Under the pieces are notes generated by a model. It made no database searches, was not told where the DNA came from, and saw only the letters and a list, made by a program, of their open reading frames with translations. The translations under genes were made by a program, and so were the position numbers. From Firmicutes bacterium UBA3932 (GTDB lineage: Bacteria > Bacillota > Clostridia > Peptostreptococcales > Anaerovoracaceae): a DNA stretch of 34,386 bases. The DNA lies in assembly GCA_002385825.1 (NCBI GenBank), contig DGEG01000025.1:1-34386 (forward strand), in the 5' to 3' direction. Shown here piece by piece: positions 7,203 through 15,226 of the stretch; the stretch's first letter is position 1, and each line of letters starts with the position of its first letter.

Positions 7203-8345
7203 GTGAAAACCATCAGAGTGCTGGCGGTGGGAGATCCTGCCGTGGATGTTTACACGCGTCCGGAATACGGTATATTACCGCGCTTCGAAGAGGCTGAGGG
7301 CATCAAAGTAGATTTTGATATAGTACCCTGGGACAGCTATTACGGAACCCTTATGGACGCCTTTAGCGGGACAAAGCAGTACGACATCGCTATGGTTGCC
7401 GGACACCTTTGGCTCAGAGATTTTGTAGAAAAAGGATACCTGGCGGAGCTTAGCGAGCCCGGTGCCGCGGGTTATCATCCGGAAGATATACTTCCGGTAG
7501 TGGACGATGAAATGAAAGTATCGGGAACCAGGTACCTGTATCCGTCTTTTTGCGACGGACACATCATTCTATATAGAAAATCTGCCGTGCTTGAAAGAAT
7601 AGGAAAACTTCTCCCCGAAGCCATAAGCACGGACGAGTATAGGGAGATAGTTGCCAAATGTCACGGCTTTAACGGAATGGCCGGTGTTGCAATGAAAGCT
7701 CACGAATCCGAGATATTCCTGGATTTCCTTCCTTATTTGAGAACGGAAGGTGTAGACGCTTTTACCGACGGGGCTCCCAGGTTTAACGGCCCGGAGGGAG
7801 TCAAGGCTTTAAAAAAATATATCAACCTTAAAGAATATGTAATTACCGGTACTGAGAATTTCGGAAACACAGAGGTTAGCCAGGCTTTCAGAGAAAGAAA
7901 AGTTGCCCTTGCGGTAACCTGGGGCGGCCAGCTTGGTGTTAATTTTACCGATGGATGTGAGGATTTTGCCGATGTGGGCTTTTCCACCTTCAAGACTGCG
8001 TGGAACGTCACATGGAGTTTCGGAATAACATCTAAATCCGCCAATAAAAACGAGGCGGAAAAACTTCTAATGTATCTGACATCGACAGACGTTGACAAGG
8101 CGGTGGGAAACTATGCCGGTTCGCCGGTGAGGATATCCACCTATGAAGCCCGCAGAGACAAGAATCCCTGGTATGACAGCCATCTTGCCATGCTGGAGCA
8201 ATATGCCAAACCCCTTCCGTCCCTTGTGAACATGGGAGCCATTATGGCCCCTCTTTATAAATACATATATCAAGCTTTCACCGGAACCATCTCTCCGGAA
8301 AAAGCGCTGAGTGAAGCATACGCCGAAATTGAGAAACTGTTATGA
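7203..8345 (+). CDS. Solute-binding protein family 1 homologue lacking a signal peptide
   Basis: A 380-aa protein with the periplasmic-binding fold of family 1 (UgpB/MalE-type) solute-binding proteins: EGIKVDFDIVPWDSYYGTLMDAF, YDIAMVAGHLW, YLYPSFCDGHIILYRK, ALAVTWGGQ, AEKLLMYLTS. Members are normally exported lipoproteins. This one begins directly with the first beta strand (KTIRVLAVGDP) and has no hydrophobic leader or lipobox. The start is well fixed: AAGGAGG (7191-7197) lies about 6 bases before the GTG, and no upstream extension with a leader is available. It should therefore be cytoplasmic, perhaps a sugar-binding or sensing protein of the microcompartment pathway, or an enzyme derived from the fold. 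No partner permease of its own type is present. Function unknown. Confidence 0.8.
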   Translation: MKTIRVLAVGDPAVDVYTRPEYGILPRFEEAEGIKVDFDIVPWDSYYGTLMDAFSGTKQYDIAMVAGHLWLRDFVEKGYLAELSEPGAAGYHPEDILPVVDDEMKVSGTRYLYPSFCDGHIILYRKSAVLERIGKLLPEAISTDEYREIVAKCHGFNGMAGVAMKAHESEIFLDFLPYLRTEGVDAFTDGAPRFNGPEGVKALKKYINLKEYVITGTENFGNTEVSQAFRERKVALAVTWGGQLGVNFTDGCEDFADVGFSTFKTAWNVTWSFGITSKSANKNEAEKLLMYLTSTDVDKAVGNYAGSPVRISTYEARRDKNPWYDSHLAMLEQYAKPLPSLVNMGAIMAPLYKYIYQAFTGTISPEKALSEAYAEIEKLL

Positions 8346-8373
8346 ACAGGAACCCTGTGTGCGGAGGTTTGAA

Positions 8374-9702
8374 ATGAAACTTATTGTAATCGGCGGCGTA
8401 GCGGCGGGAATGTCTTGTGCGGCCAAGCTGAGAAGAATGGACAGCTCCGCCGAAATAACTGTATATGAAAAGGGAAAGCATCTCTCCTACGGAGCTTGCG
8501 GACTTCCATATTATATATCAGGAGTGTCTGCCGATAGAGATAAGTTAATTGCAAGAACAAGAGAAGAGTACGAGAGAAACGGCATAAATTGCTTTTTACA
8601 ACATGAGGTCCTGAAGGTTATTCCCGGGGACAAATCCGTACTTGTGAAAGATCATTTGAACGGAAACGTTTTTATAGACAAATATGACAAGCTGATGATA
8701 GCTGTAGGTGCCGGTCCTGTAATTCCGCCCATAGAGGGAAGAGATCTGAAAGGGGTATTTACTCTTAAAAGTCTTGACGACGGCGATATTATAAAAAATG
8801 CCGTCGATGAAAATGTCAAGGACATAGTGGTGGCAGGGGGAGGATATATCGGTATTGAAATGGCAGAGGCCTTTCGCCAGATGGGCAGAAACGTTACCGT
8901 TATCGAAATGGCCGATAGGATATTAACACCCTTTGATGAAGAAATTGCAAGCCTTGCTATAGAAGAACTGTTGAGAAACCACGTGATTCTCAAACTGGGA
9001 GAGAGGCTGGAACGCATTGACGGCAGAGAAAGAGTTGAAAGGATTGTCACTTCAAAGGGAGAGTACAAAGCGGATCTGGTGCTGATGGCTTTAGGAATCA
9101 GACCTGCCACGGAATTTTTAAAGGGCAGCGGCATTCACATGGCAAAAAATGGCGCCATCATAGTAGATCGAGAGATGCGAACTAATTTGGATGATATATA
9201 TGCCGCCGGTGACTGCGCCCTGGTATATCATCTGCTCAAAGAAGAAAACGCATACATTCCGCTGGGCACTGTTGCCAACAAGTGCGGCAGGATAGCCGGC
9301 GAAAATGTGGGCGATAAACACAGGAAATATATAGGCACCGTAGGTTCTGCGGCCATCAAGGTTTTCGATATTGAGATGGCAAGGACCGGGCTCTCCGAGA
9401 AAGAAGCGAAAGAGCTTTCAATTGATTATGACAAGGTAGTCGTTGATACCCAGGATCTACCCCCCTATTATCCGGAACCATCGCCGATAAGATTTAAGCT
9501 GATCTACGAGAAAGGTACAAAGCGAATACTGGGAGCCCAAGGTGCCGGTAAAAAGGGAGTGGTCCTGCGCATCGACATTTTCGCCGCAGCAATAACCGGC
9601 GGAGCAACTACCGATGAACTTGGAATGACGGATCTGTGTTACGCTCCTCCCTTTGCGGGAGTTTGGGATGCGGTCAACATCGTATGCAACGCGGCCAAGT
9701 AA
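8374..9702 (+). CDS. FAD-dependent CoA-disulfide reductase / NADH oxidase-like flavoprotein
   Basis: A pyridine nucleotide-disulfide oxidoreductase, 442 aa. It has an N-terminal FAD-binding motif (GGVAAGMSCAAKLRR, about 7-21), the active-site Cys42 in YGACGLPYY, an NAD(P)-binding motif (VVAGGGYIGIEMAE, middle), the second FAD motif (IYAAGDCALV) and a C-terminal dimerisation domain ending CYAPPFAGVWDAVN. Cys42 matches the single redox Cys of CoA-disulfide reductases and persulfide reductases, which form a mixed disulfide or persulfide there. No rhodanese domain follows. The start was chosen at 8374 because GGAGGT is 5 bases upstream; a longer frame would overlap the preceding gene. Its role in the locus is not obvious: reducing CoA disulfides or persulfides, or reoxidising NADH, are candidates. 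Confidence 0.82.
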   Translation: MKLIVIGGVAAGMSCAAKLRRMDSSAEITVYEKGKHLSYGACGLPYYISGVSADRDKLIARTREEYERNGINCFLQHEVLKVIPGDKSVLVKDHLNGNVFIDKYDKLMIAVGAGPVIPPIEGRDLKGVFTLKSLDDGDIIKNAVDENVKDIVVAGGGYIGIEMAEAFRQMGRNVTVIEMADRILTPFDEEIASLAIEELLRNHVILKLGERLERIDGRERVERIVTSKGEYKADLVLMALGIRPATEFLKGSGIHMAKNGAIIVDREMRTNLDDIYAAGDCALVYHLLKEENAYIPLGTVANKCGRIAGENVGDKHRKYIGTVGSAAIKVFDIEMARTGLSEKEAKELSIDYDKVVVDTQDLPPYYPEPSPIRFKLIYEKGTKRILGAQGAGKKGVVLRIDIFAAAITGGATTDELGMTDLCYAPPFAGVWDAVNIVCNAAK

Positions 9703-9720
9703 GGCCAGGCAGGTGATCTC

Positions 9721-10557
9721 ATGTCTAAGATAATGAAACTTGAAGAAGGCGTAAATCTCATCGAAGACGGAATGACCATAGCAATCGGAGGCAATGTACT
9801 CCACCGGTCTCCTATGGCGTTTCTGAGAGAAATAGTAAGGCAGGGTAAAAAAGGGCTGAGAGTAGTTAAAACTGCCGGCGGTCATGATGTGGACCTCCTT
9901 TGCGCCGGAGGATGCGTTTCCGTTGTAGATGCGGGGTTTATCAGTTATGAAACGGAATATGGTCTTGCCTCTCATTATAGAAAAGCCGTGCAGGATGGAC
10001 TAGTCAAGTCCAATGAACATGCCTGTTATACGGTTATATCCGCTCTGCGGGCGGCAAAGGCCGGTGTTTCATTCATGCCAGTAAAAGGAATTATAAACAG
10101 CGACCTTGTTAAGGTTAACGATTATTTCAAAGTTATCAGCGATCCCTTCACCGGTGAAGATATCACCGTTGTTCGGGCCATAGAACCCGATGTGGCCATA
10201 ATTCATGTGCAAGAGTGCGACGAAAAAGGAAACGGAATCATTAGGGGACCGGTATATGACGACGAGTTGATAGCTCTTTCTTCCAAACGAATAATATTGA
10301 CCACAGAAAAAATTATAAACAGACCATATTTAACGACGAGCCCGAAGGAAGTCACAATTCCCGGTTTTTTGGTAAGCGGGGTAATTCCTGCAAGGAAGGG
10401 AGCATCTCCCTGCAGTTGTCCTACTCTTTACGATATAGACAAAAATGTCCTGAAGTCCTTTTTATCAGGGACGGAGAAAGATAAGGACAAAACCCTTTCG
10501 GAATACCTTGCGCGATATGAAAGGGCCGACCGGTATGGAGGGAGGCAGAGGTTTTAA
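9721..10557 (+). CDS. CoA-transferase-like protein, subunit A (GctA/IpdA type)
   Basis: The alpha subunit of a family I CoA-transferase fold protein, 278 aa. It has the start GMTIAIGGNVLHRSPMAFLREIVRQG, the core GGHDVDLLCAGGCVSVVDAGF, SYETEYGLASHYRKAVQDG (about 95-113), and PDVAIIHVQECDEKGN. It is followed by its beta partner with a one-base gap. Partner proteins of this subfamily include glutaconate CoA-transferase and the ring-cleaving CoA hydrolase IpdAB. Because the partner here lacks the usual catalytic Glu, a hydrolase- or lyase-like activity on an acyl-CoA is possible. The Glu residues in SYETEYG are the candidates to look at by analogy with IpdA. Substrate unknown; methylthioacetyl-CoA is a guess from context. 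Confidence 0.8.
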   Translation: MSKIMKLEEGVNLIEDGMTIAIGGNVLHRSPMAFLREIVRQGKKGLRVVKTAGGHDVDLLCAGGCVSVVDAGFISYETEYGLASHYRKAVQDGLVKSNEHACYTVISALRAAKAGVSFMPVKGIINSDLVKVNDYFKVISDPFTGEDITVVRAIEPDVAIIHVQECDEKGNGIIRGPVYDDELIALSSKRIILTTEKIINRPYLTTSPKEVTIPGFLVSGVIPARKGASPCSCPTLYDIDKNVLKSFLSGTEKDKDKTLSEYLARYERADRYGGRQRF

Positions 10558-10558
10558 A

Positions 10559-11296
10559 ATGATTAACCAAAGTAGTATTCACCCGGCGGATCTGATGGTT
10601 TGCACAATGGCCCGCTTAATTGAAGACGGTGAAACCGTATTTCAGGGGGTGGCCTCCCAGCTTCCTCTGGTGGCCATGAAGCTTGCCAAAGCAACCCATG
10701 CAAAAAATGCCACCTTGCTCAATATTCCCGGAGGAGTCAATCCGGCAGGTACCGTCTTGTCAGAATACTCTTCAGCTGGCTGGGAGTTGTGGGATCGTTC
10801 AGAAGCTGTATTCCCTTTAGAAAAAGTATTCGATCTTTCCATGAGAGGAAAGTTGGACGCGGCTTTTCTGAGCGGTGTTCAGTTTGATCGCCATGGGAAC
10901 GTCAACGCTTCCGTTATAGGAGATTACCACAGGCCAAAGGTAAGGCTTCCTGGCGGAGCGGGAAGTGCGGTATTAATCCCCACGGTAAAAAAAGCCATAA
11001 TATGGCGGACAAAACATGACCGGAGAACCTTTGTTGAAAAAGTGGACTTCGTCACTACCAGGGGGAATATATACAAGATAGTTACGCCGATCTGCATGTT
11101 CGGCTATAGGAACGGAATGTTGTATCTCGAAGCCGTGAGCCCTTATAGCAGCATAGACGAAGTAATTGCAAACACCGGCTTTGAAATAAAAACCCATCAA
11201 GGGAAACCGGAGGTGATGTCACTGCCAACAAGAGAGGAAATGAGGACGCTGAGACAAATAGATCCCAAAGGAATACGTTATAAAGAATTTGGCTAA
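10559..11296 (+). CDS. CoA-transferase-like protein, subunit B (GctB/IpdB type), catalytic Glu apparently missing
   Basis: The beta subunit, 245 aa. It aligns by eye with glutaconate CoA-transferase beta: GETVFQGVASQLPLVAMKLAK, QFDRHGNVNASVIGDYHRPKVRLPGGAGS, KVDFVTTRG, VIANTGFEI. In the family the acyl-accepting glutamate (Glu54 of the Acidaminococcus enzyme, in VESG) sits after the first conserved helix. Here the equivalent stretch reads LLNIPGG (53-59) with Ile56 at that place. The pair may therefore not run the classic glutamyl-CoA mechanism. The start at 10559 was chosen for the AGAGG 7-8 bases upstream; an upstream in-frame start would overlap subunit A by about 50 bases. It ends the first half of the gene train. 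Confidence 0.8.
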   Translation: MINQSSIHPADLMVCTMARLIEDGETVFQGVASQLPLVAMKLAKATHAKNATLLNIPGGVNPAGTVLSEYSSAGWELWDRSEAVFPLEKVFDLSMRGKLDAAFLSGVQFDRHGNVNASVIGDYHRPKVRLPGGAGSAVLIPTVKKAIIWRTKHDRRTFVEKVDFVTTRGNIYKIVTPICMFGYRNGMLYLEAVSPYSSIDEVIANTGFEIKTHQGKPEVMSLPTREEMRTLRQIDPKGIRYKEFG

Positions 11297-11339
11297 AACA
11301 ACACAAAACGAAAAAAACACAAACAAACGAAGATAAACG

Positions 11340-11368
11340 TTGCGTGTTTTAGGGATTTATTGTATATT
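11340..11368 (+). promoter_or_regulatory. Probable internal promoter for the transporter/mtnK/mtnA half
   Basis: TTGCGT (11340-11345), a 17-base spacer, TATATT (11363-11368), in the 161-base gap between the CoA-transferase-like genes and the binding-protein gene. It would allow the transporter and the two sugar enzymes to be expressed apart from the shell genes. No CATGTTG palindrome is seen here. Confidence 0.5.
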
Positions 11369-11457
11369 CAAGAAAACAAAGCGGACGAGACATTGAAGAA
11401 CTTATTAACATTAGCAGCCCTACTTGTTAAAAACCGTTGGTAAGGAGGAGAGGAGAA

Positions 11458-12549
11458 ATGAAAAAGTTATTGTCAATCGCGTTAGCTGTTGTCATGCTTC
11501 TGTCACTGGTCGCATGCGGCGGCGGCGGCGAAGAAGCCACGGAAGAAGGCCTTTACGAAGGAGCTCCTGCAGGACTCGCCGAAAGAGATACTCCTGTAAA
11601 AGTTGCGGTCATCAGGAACTTGGGCGCTGACGAACATACGGCACAGTTCCTCGCGGGAACTATTGAAGAAGGCACTTCTCTGGGATTTATCGTCGATACC
11701 TTTACCACAAACGGCGACAACGCCAAATTTGAAGATACCTTCAATCAAGTTCTCATCGGCGGCTACGACGGCATTATCGTATCCCACGGGCAGGATAACG
11801 CTCCGCCGTTGATCCAGCAGGCTGTTGACGAGGGAATCGCTGTAGTTACATTTGACACCAACGTCGAAATCGAAGGAGTTACTGTTACCGCCCAGGACGA
11901 TATGTCGCTGGCAGAACTCTCCCTCAGCGCATTAGTAGACGCATATCCCGACAAGACTCCGAAAATCATCAAAATGTGGGTTGCAGGTTTCCCGCCCATG
12001 GAGAGAAGAGAAGTTGTTTATCAGGAGTATCTCAAAGCCGGTAAGATCGAAGAGCTTGTAAGCATAGGCGAAGTAGGAGACTTTACAAACGTAGCCGGCT
12101 TGAACGCAAATGCTATCGGATCCCTCATGGCCCAATATCCGGTAGGTGAAATCGATGCCATCTGGGCTTGCTGGGATGCTTTTGCAACCGGAGCTTTCAC
12201 AGCTTTGAAGGAAAACAATCGTACGGAAATCAAAATCTTCGGAATAGACGTATCCAACGCAGATCTGCAGATGATGCAGGAAGAAGATTCGCCCTGGGTT
12301 ATGACAGCGGCAGCGGACGCGAAGCTGGTCGGTACAGTGAATATGCGCCTGCTGGCAAAGAAACTGGCAGGGGAAGACACTCCTGATTCTGTTGAGATTC
12401 CCGCTACTACCATCTATCAGGAAGACCTGCTTGCGGCCGGCGGTAGCGTGACCGTCGAAACTTTGAGCGATGTTTATGATACCTGGGGTAAATCTGATAT
12501 GTTTAACGAGGACTGGATGAAAGCTCTCAGAGAGAAAAATGCAAAATAA
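11458..12549 (+). CDS. Sugar ABC transporter substrate-binding lipoprotein (RbsB/CUT2 type)
   Basis: The extracytoplasmic receptor of the adjacent transporter, 363 aa. The signal peptide MKKLLSIALAVVMLLSLVAC ends at a lipobox with Cys20, then a Gly/Glu-rich linker. The mature part is a periplasmic-binding-protein type 4 (ribose/galactose) domain: VAVIRN, GYDGIIVSHGQDNAPPLIQQAVDEGIAVVTFDTN, IDAIWACWDAFATGA, KIFGIDVSN. The likely ligand is a ribose-like sugar such as 5-methylthioribose or 5-deoxyribose, inferred from mtnK and mtnA downstream. The start is fixed by GGAGGAGAGGAG just before the ATG at 11458. A 16-bp hairpin follows the gene. Confidence 0.9.
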   Translation: MKKLLSIALAVVMLLSLVACGGGGEEATEEGLYEGAPAGLAERDTPVKVAVIRNLGADEHTAQFLAGTIEEGTSLGFIVDTFTTNGDNAKFEDTFNQVLIGGYDGIIVSHGQDNAPPLIQQAVDEGIAVVTFDTNVEIEGVTVTAQDDMSLAELSLSALVDAYPDKTPKIIKMWVAGFPPMERREVVYQEYLKAGKIEELVSIGEVGDFTNVAGLNANAIGSLMAQYPVGEIDAIWACWDAFATGAFTALKENNRTEIKIFGIDVSNADLQMMQEEDSPWVMTAAADAKLVGTVNMRLLAKKLAGEDTPDSVEIPATTIYQEDLLAAGGSVTVETLSDVYDTWGKSDMFNEDWMKALREKNAK

Positions 12550-12569
12550 TCTATAGGCGGACGGACTCT

Positions 12570-12606
12570 AAAGAAGGGAAGGTATGTCTAATACCTTTCC
12601 TTCTTT
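12570..12606 (+). promoter_or_regulatory. Intercistronic 16-bp hairpin after the binding-protein gene
   Basis: Left arm 12570-12585, loop GTCTA, right arm 12591-12606; 16 pairs with a single G-T pair. No T-run follows, so it is not a simple terminator. Such structures after binding-protein genes often stabilise the upstream mRNA or reduce read-through, giving more receptor than ATPase and permease. Confidence 0.75.
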
Positions 12607-12631
12607 AAAAAATATGAGGCTGTGAGGTAAA

Positions 12632-14137
12632 ATGGATAAGTTTCAATTGGAAATGCGCGATATATCCATAGAATTCCCAGGTGTAAAAGCTTTGAAAGGA
12701 GCAAATTTCAAGACATCGGGAGGCATAATTCACGCATTGGTGGGTGCGAACGGAGCAGGGAAATCTACTCTTATGAAAGTCCTGTCCGGAGTCTATACCC
12801 ATTGGGAAGGTACTATCCTCATTAACGGTGAGGAACACAACATCAGAACGGTGAAGGATTCAAAGGACAGGGGAATAGAGATAGTCTACCAAGAGGTGGA
12901 TGTTGCGCTTATTCCCTATCTCTCCGTGGCGGAAAACATAATGCTTGACCAGATGGTCATGAACCATGAAGGAAAGCAGTTCGTGAACTGGCATGAAGTG
13001 CGCAGAAAGGCCGGAGAGATATTAAAAAAGCTCAAAGTGGATATCCCTGTAAATGTCAATGTTGAAAACCTTTCTCTTGCGCAGAAACAAATGGTATTGA
13101 TAGCAAGAGCTCTATCCAGGGACTGTAAGTTGCTCATAATGGATGAGCCTACGGCTCCGTTGTCCCAGGCGGAGACCGAAGAATTATTTAAAGTGATAAG
13201 GGATCTTAAAGCGGCCGGAGTCGGAGTGGTGTTTATCACCCACAGACTGCCTGAAATCTTTCAAATCTGCGATGAAATCACGATTATGAGAGACGGCAGG
13301 TTTATTACAAGCATGAAAGTACAAGATACTTCCGAAAAGGAAGTCATAGAATACATGCTGGGTAGAAGCTTTGAGGAGATCTTCCCCAAATGTCAGACTG
13401 AAATAGGAGAGGTGTGCTTTGAAGCGAAAAATCTCTCCGACGAGAAAATGATAAAGGATGTTTCCATCTATGCGAGAAAGGGAGAAATAGTCGGTATTGC
13501 AGGGCTTGTGGGCGCAGGGAAGACAGAACTATGCAAGGCGCTATTCGGAGCAATACCGTTAAAAACCGGAGAGATTTATCTCAACGGGAAAAAGCTTTCA
13601 ATACAGCAACCGTATATGGCCGTTTCACAAGGACTGGCACTGGTACCTGAGGAAAGGCGAAAAGAAGGTGTGCTTATAGATGAACCGGTACATACGAACT
13701 TGACTTTGCCCAGCATAAAGAGTTTCGTAAAGAGGGGTTTTATCGATTTCATTAAGGAGTATCAGGTTTCCAGGAAAATGATATCGGATCTTAATATAGT
13801 AACCCCCAGTGAATTTCAGAAGGTAGCTTTCCTGTCCGGAGGCAATCAGCAAAAAGTGGTAGTGGGGAAGTGGCTGATTGCCGACGCGGAAGTGTATATA
13901 TTTGATGAGCCTACAAAGGGAGTGGACGTAGGAGCAAAGAAGGATATTTTCGAGTTGATAGGCAATCTCGTATGTGAAGGTAAAACCGTTATATATGCAT
14001 CGAGTGAGATTCCGGAAATACTCGGAATTACAGACAGAGTTTATGTGATGTACGACGGTAAAATCTCTAAAGAATTGGTAACAAGTGAGACAACCGAGGA
14101 CGAAATACTGTATTATTCTGCGGGAGGAAAAAACTGA
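12632..14137 (+). CDS. Sugar ABC transporter ATP-binding protein (RbsA/CUT2 type, two ATPase domains)
   Basis: Energises sugar import at the inner face of the membrane; 501 aa with two ABC cassettes as in RbsA/MglA. Cassette 1 has Walker A GANGAGKST (38-46), a divergent signature NLSLAQKQM and Walker B LLIMDEPTAPLS. Cassette 2 has GLVGAGKTE, the signature LSGGNQQKVVVGKWL and IFDEPTKGVDVGAK. The degenerate first signature is common in this subfamily. The stop overlaps the permease start (TGATG). Confidence 0.93.
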   Translation: MDKFQLEMRDISIEFPGVKALKGANFKTSGGIIHALVGANGAGKSTLMKVLSGVYTHWEGTILINGEEHNIRTVKDSKDRGIEIVYQEVDVALIPYLSVAENIMLDQMVMNHEGKQFVNWHEVRRKAGEILKKLKVDIPVNVNVENLSLAQKQMVLIARALSRDCKLLIMDEPTAPLSQAETEELFKVIRDLKAAGVGVVFITHRLPEIFQICDEITIMRDGRFITSMKVQDTSEKEVIEYMLGRSFEEIFPKCQTEIGEVCFEAKNLSDEKMIKDVSIYARKGEIVGIAGLVGAGKTELCKALFGAIPLKTGEIYLNGKKLSIQQPYMAVSQGLALVPEERRKEGVLIDEPVHTNLTLPSIKSFVKRGFIDFIKEYQVSRKMISDLNIVTPSEFQKVAFLSGGNQQKVVVGKWLIADAEVYIFDEPTKGVDVGAKKDIFELIGNLVCEGKTVIYASSEIPEILGITDRVYVMYDGKISKELVTSETTEDEILYYSAGGKN

Positions 14138-15141
14138 TGTCTAAGCAAGTGAAAGACGGGGAAGCGAGGGCTATAAAGAGATTTGACCTCTTTGACTTCC
14201 TTTATAAATACGGGACGCTGTTCACGATAGTAATCATCGTGGTGTTCTTCTCAATAACAACCGATGGGAGATTCATCTCGCCGGCAAACATAATCAACAT
14301 TCTGAGAGCTATGTCCATAACTACAGTCATAGCCACAGGCATTACCATCTCTCTGGTTGTCGGAGGTTTCGACCTTTCCGTGGGATCCGTGGCATCCATG
14401 ACCATGGCCCTTTCCATAGCCATGTTCGTATGGTATGAACAGAACATCGTTGTAAGCATCTTAGTAGCCCTTATCGTTGCCGGCATAATAGGCTTTCTGA
14501 ACTCGGTGTTGATAATCAGGTTTAAGATTCCGGATATGTTGGCAACCCTTGCGGCAATGTTTATCTTTAACGGGGTCTCCACGACATTTTCCAAAGGAAA
14601 GATCATATCGCAGAATATGATAATGGAAGACGGAAGCGTTTCTACAGGGTTGATTCCCGCCTCTTTCAGAAGCCTTGGGCAAGTACCTGTTATAATCATA
14701 GTGATGGCGGCTTTGGTAATTATTGTTCACATTTTCTTAACCTATACAAAGCATGGCAGATACATGTATGTAGTGGGAGGAAATGCGGAGGCTGCCAGAT
14801 TGTCCGGTGTAAAAGTGGACAAATACAGGAGGATAGCGTACATAATGGCTGCCATTTTAGCCGGCATCGGCGGGATCCTTCTGGCGGCTCGAATCGGACA
14901 GTCCAATCCTTCCGCAGGGGCAGGATATCTGATGGAATCGGTGGCAGCGGCATTTATCGGTTTTTCCGTTGCCGGGGTAGGAAAACCCAATGCCATAGGA
15001 ACTTTTGTGGGCGCATTGCTCATGGTAGCATTATCTAACGGTCTTGTCATGAAGTCAGTACCTTATTATTCCATGGATATAATCAAAGGCGCTGTACTGG
15101 TGCTGGCCTTGGGAATCACCTATTACAAGCAAAAGAGATAG
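14137..15141 (+). CDS. Sugar ABC transporter permease (RbsC/CUT2 type)
   Basis: An integral membrane component, 334 aa, of about eight to ten hydrophobic segments. It has the CUT2-permease hallmark GGFDLSVGSVASM (about 72-84) in the first third and the second motif GGNAEAARLSGVKVDKYR in a cytoplasmic loop. It overlaps the ATPase gene by one base. Together with the lipoprotein and ATPase it forms a complete importer, probably for the pentose acted on by MtnK. Confidence 0.93.
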   Translation: MSKQVKDGEARAIKRFDLFDFLYKYGTLFTIVIIVVFFSITTDGRFISPANIINILRAMSITTVIATGITISLVVGGFDLSVGSVASMTMALSIAMFVWYEQNIVVSILVALIVAGIIGFLNSVLIIRFKIPDMLATLAAMFIFNGVSTTFSKGKIISQNMIMEDGSVSTGLIPASFRSLGQVPVIIIVMAALVIIVHIFLTYTKHGRYMYVVGGNAEAARLSGVKVDKYRRIAYIMAAILAGIGGILLAARIGQSNPSAGAGYLMESVAAAFIGFSVAGVGKPNAIGTFVGALLMVALSNGLVMKSVPYYSMDIIKGAVLVLALGITYYKQKR

Positions 15142-15226
15142 TCGCAATGTTTGCGGTTATCCTTGCAGAGAGTTTAGGCGGTCACTGTAAGTATTAAGCG
15201 AATGCGCAGTAGAAGGGAGAGGGACT

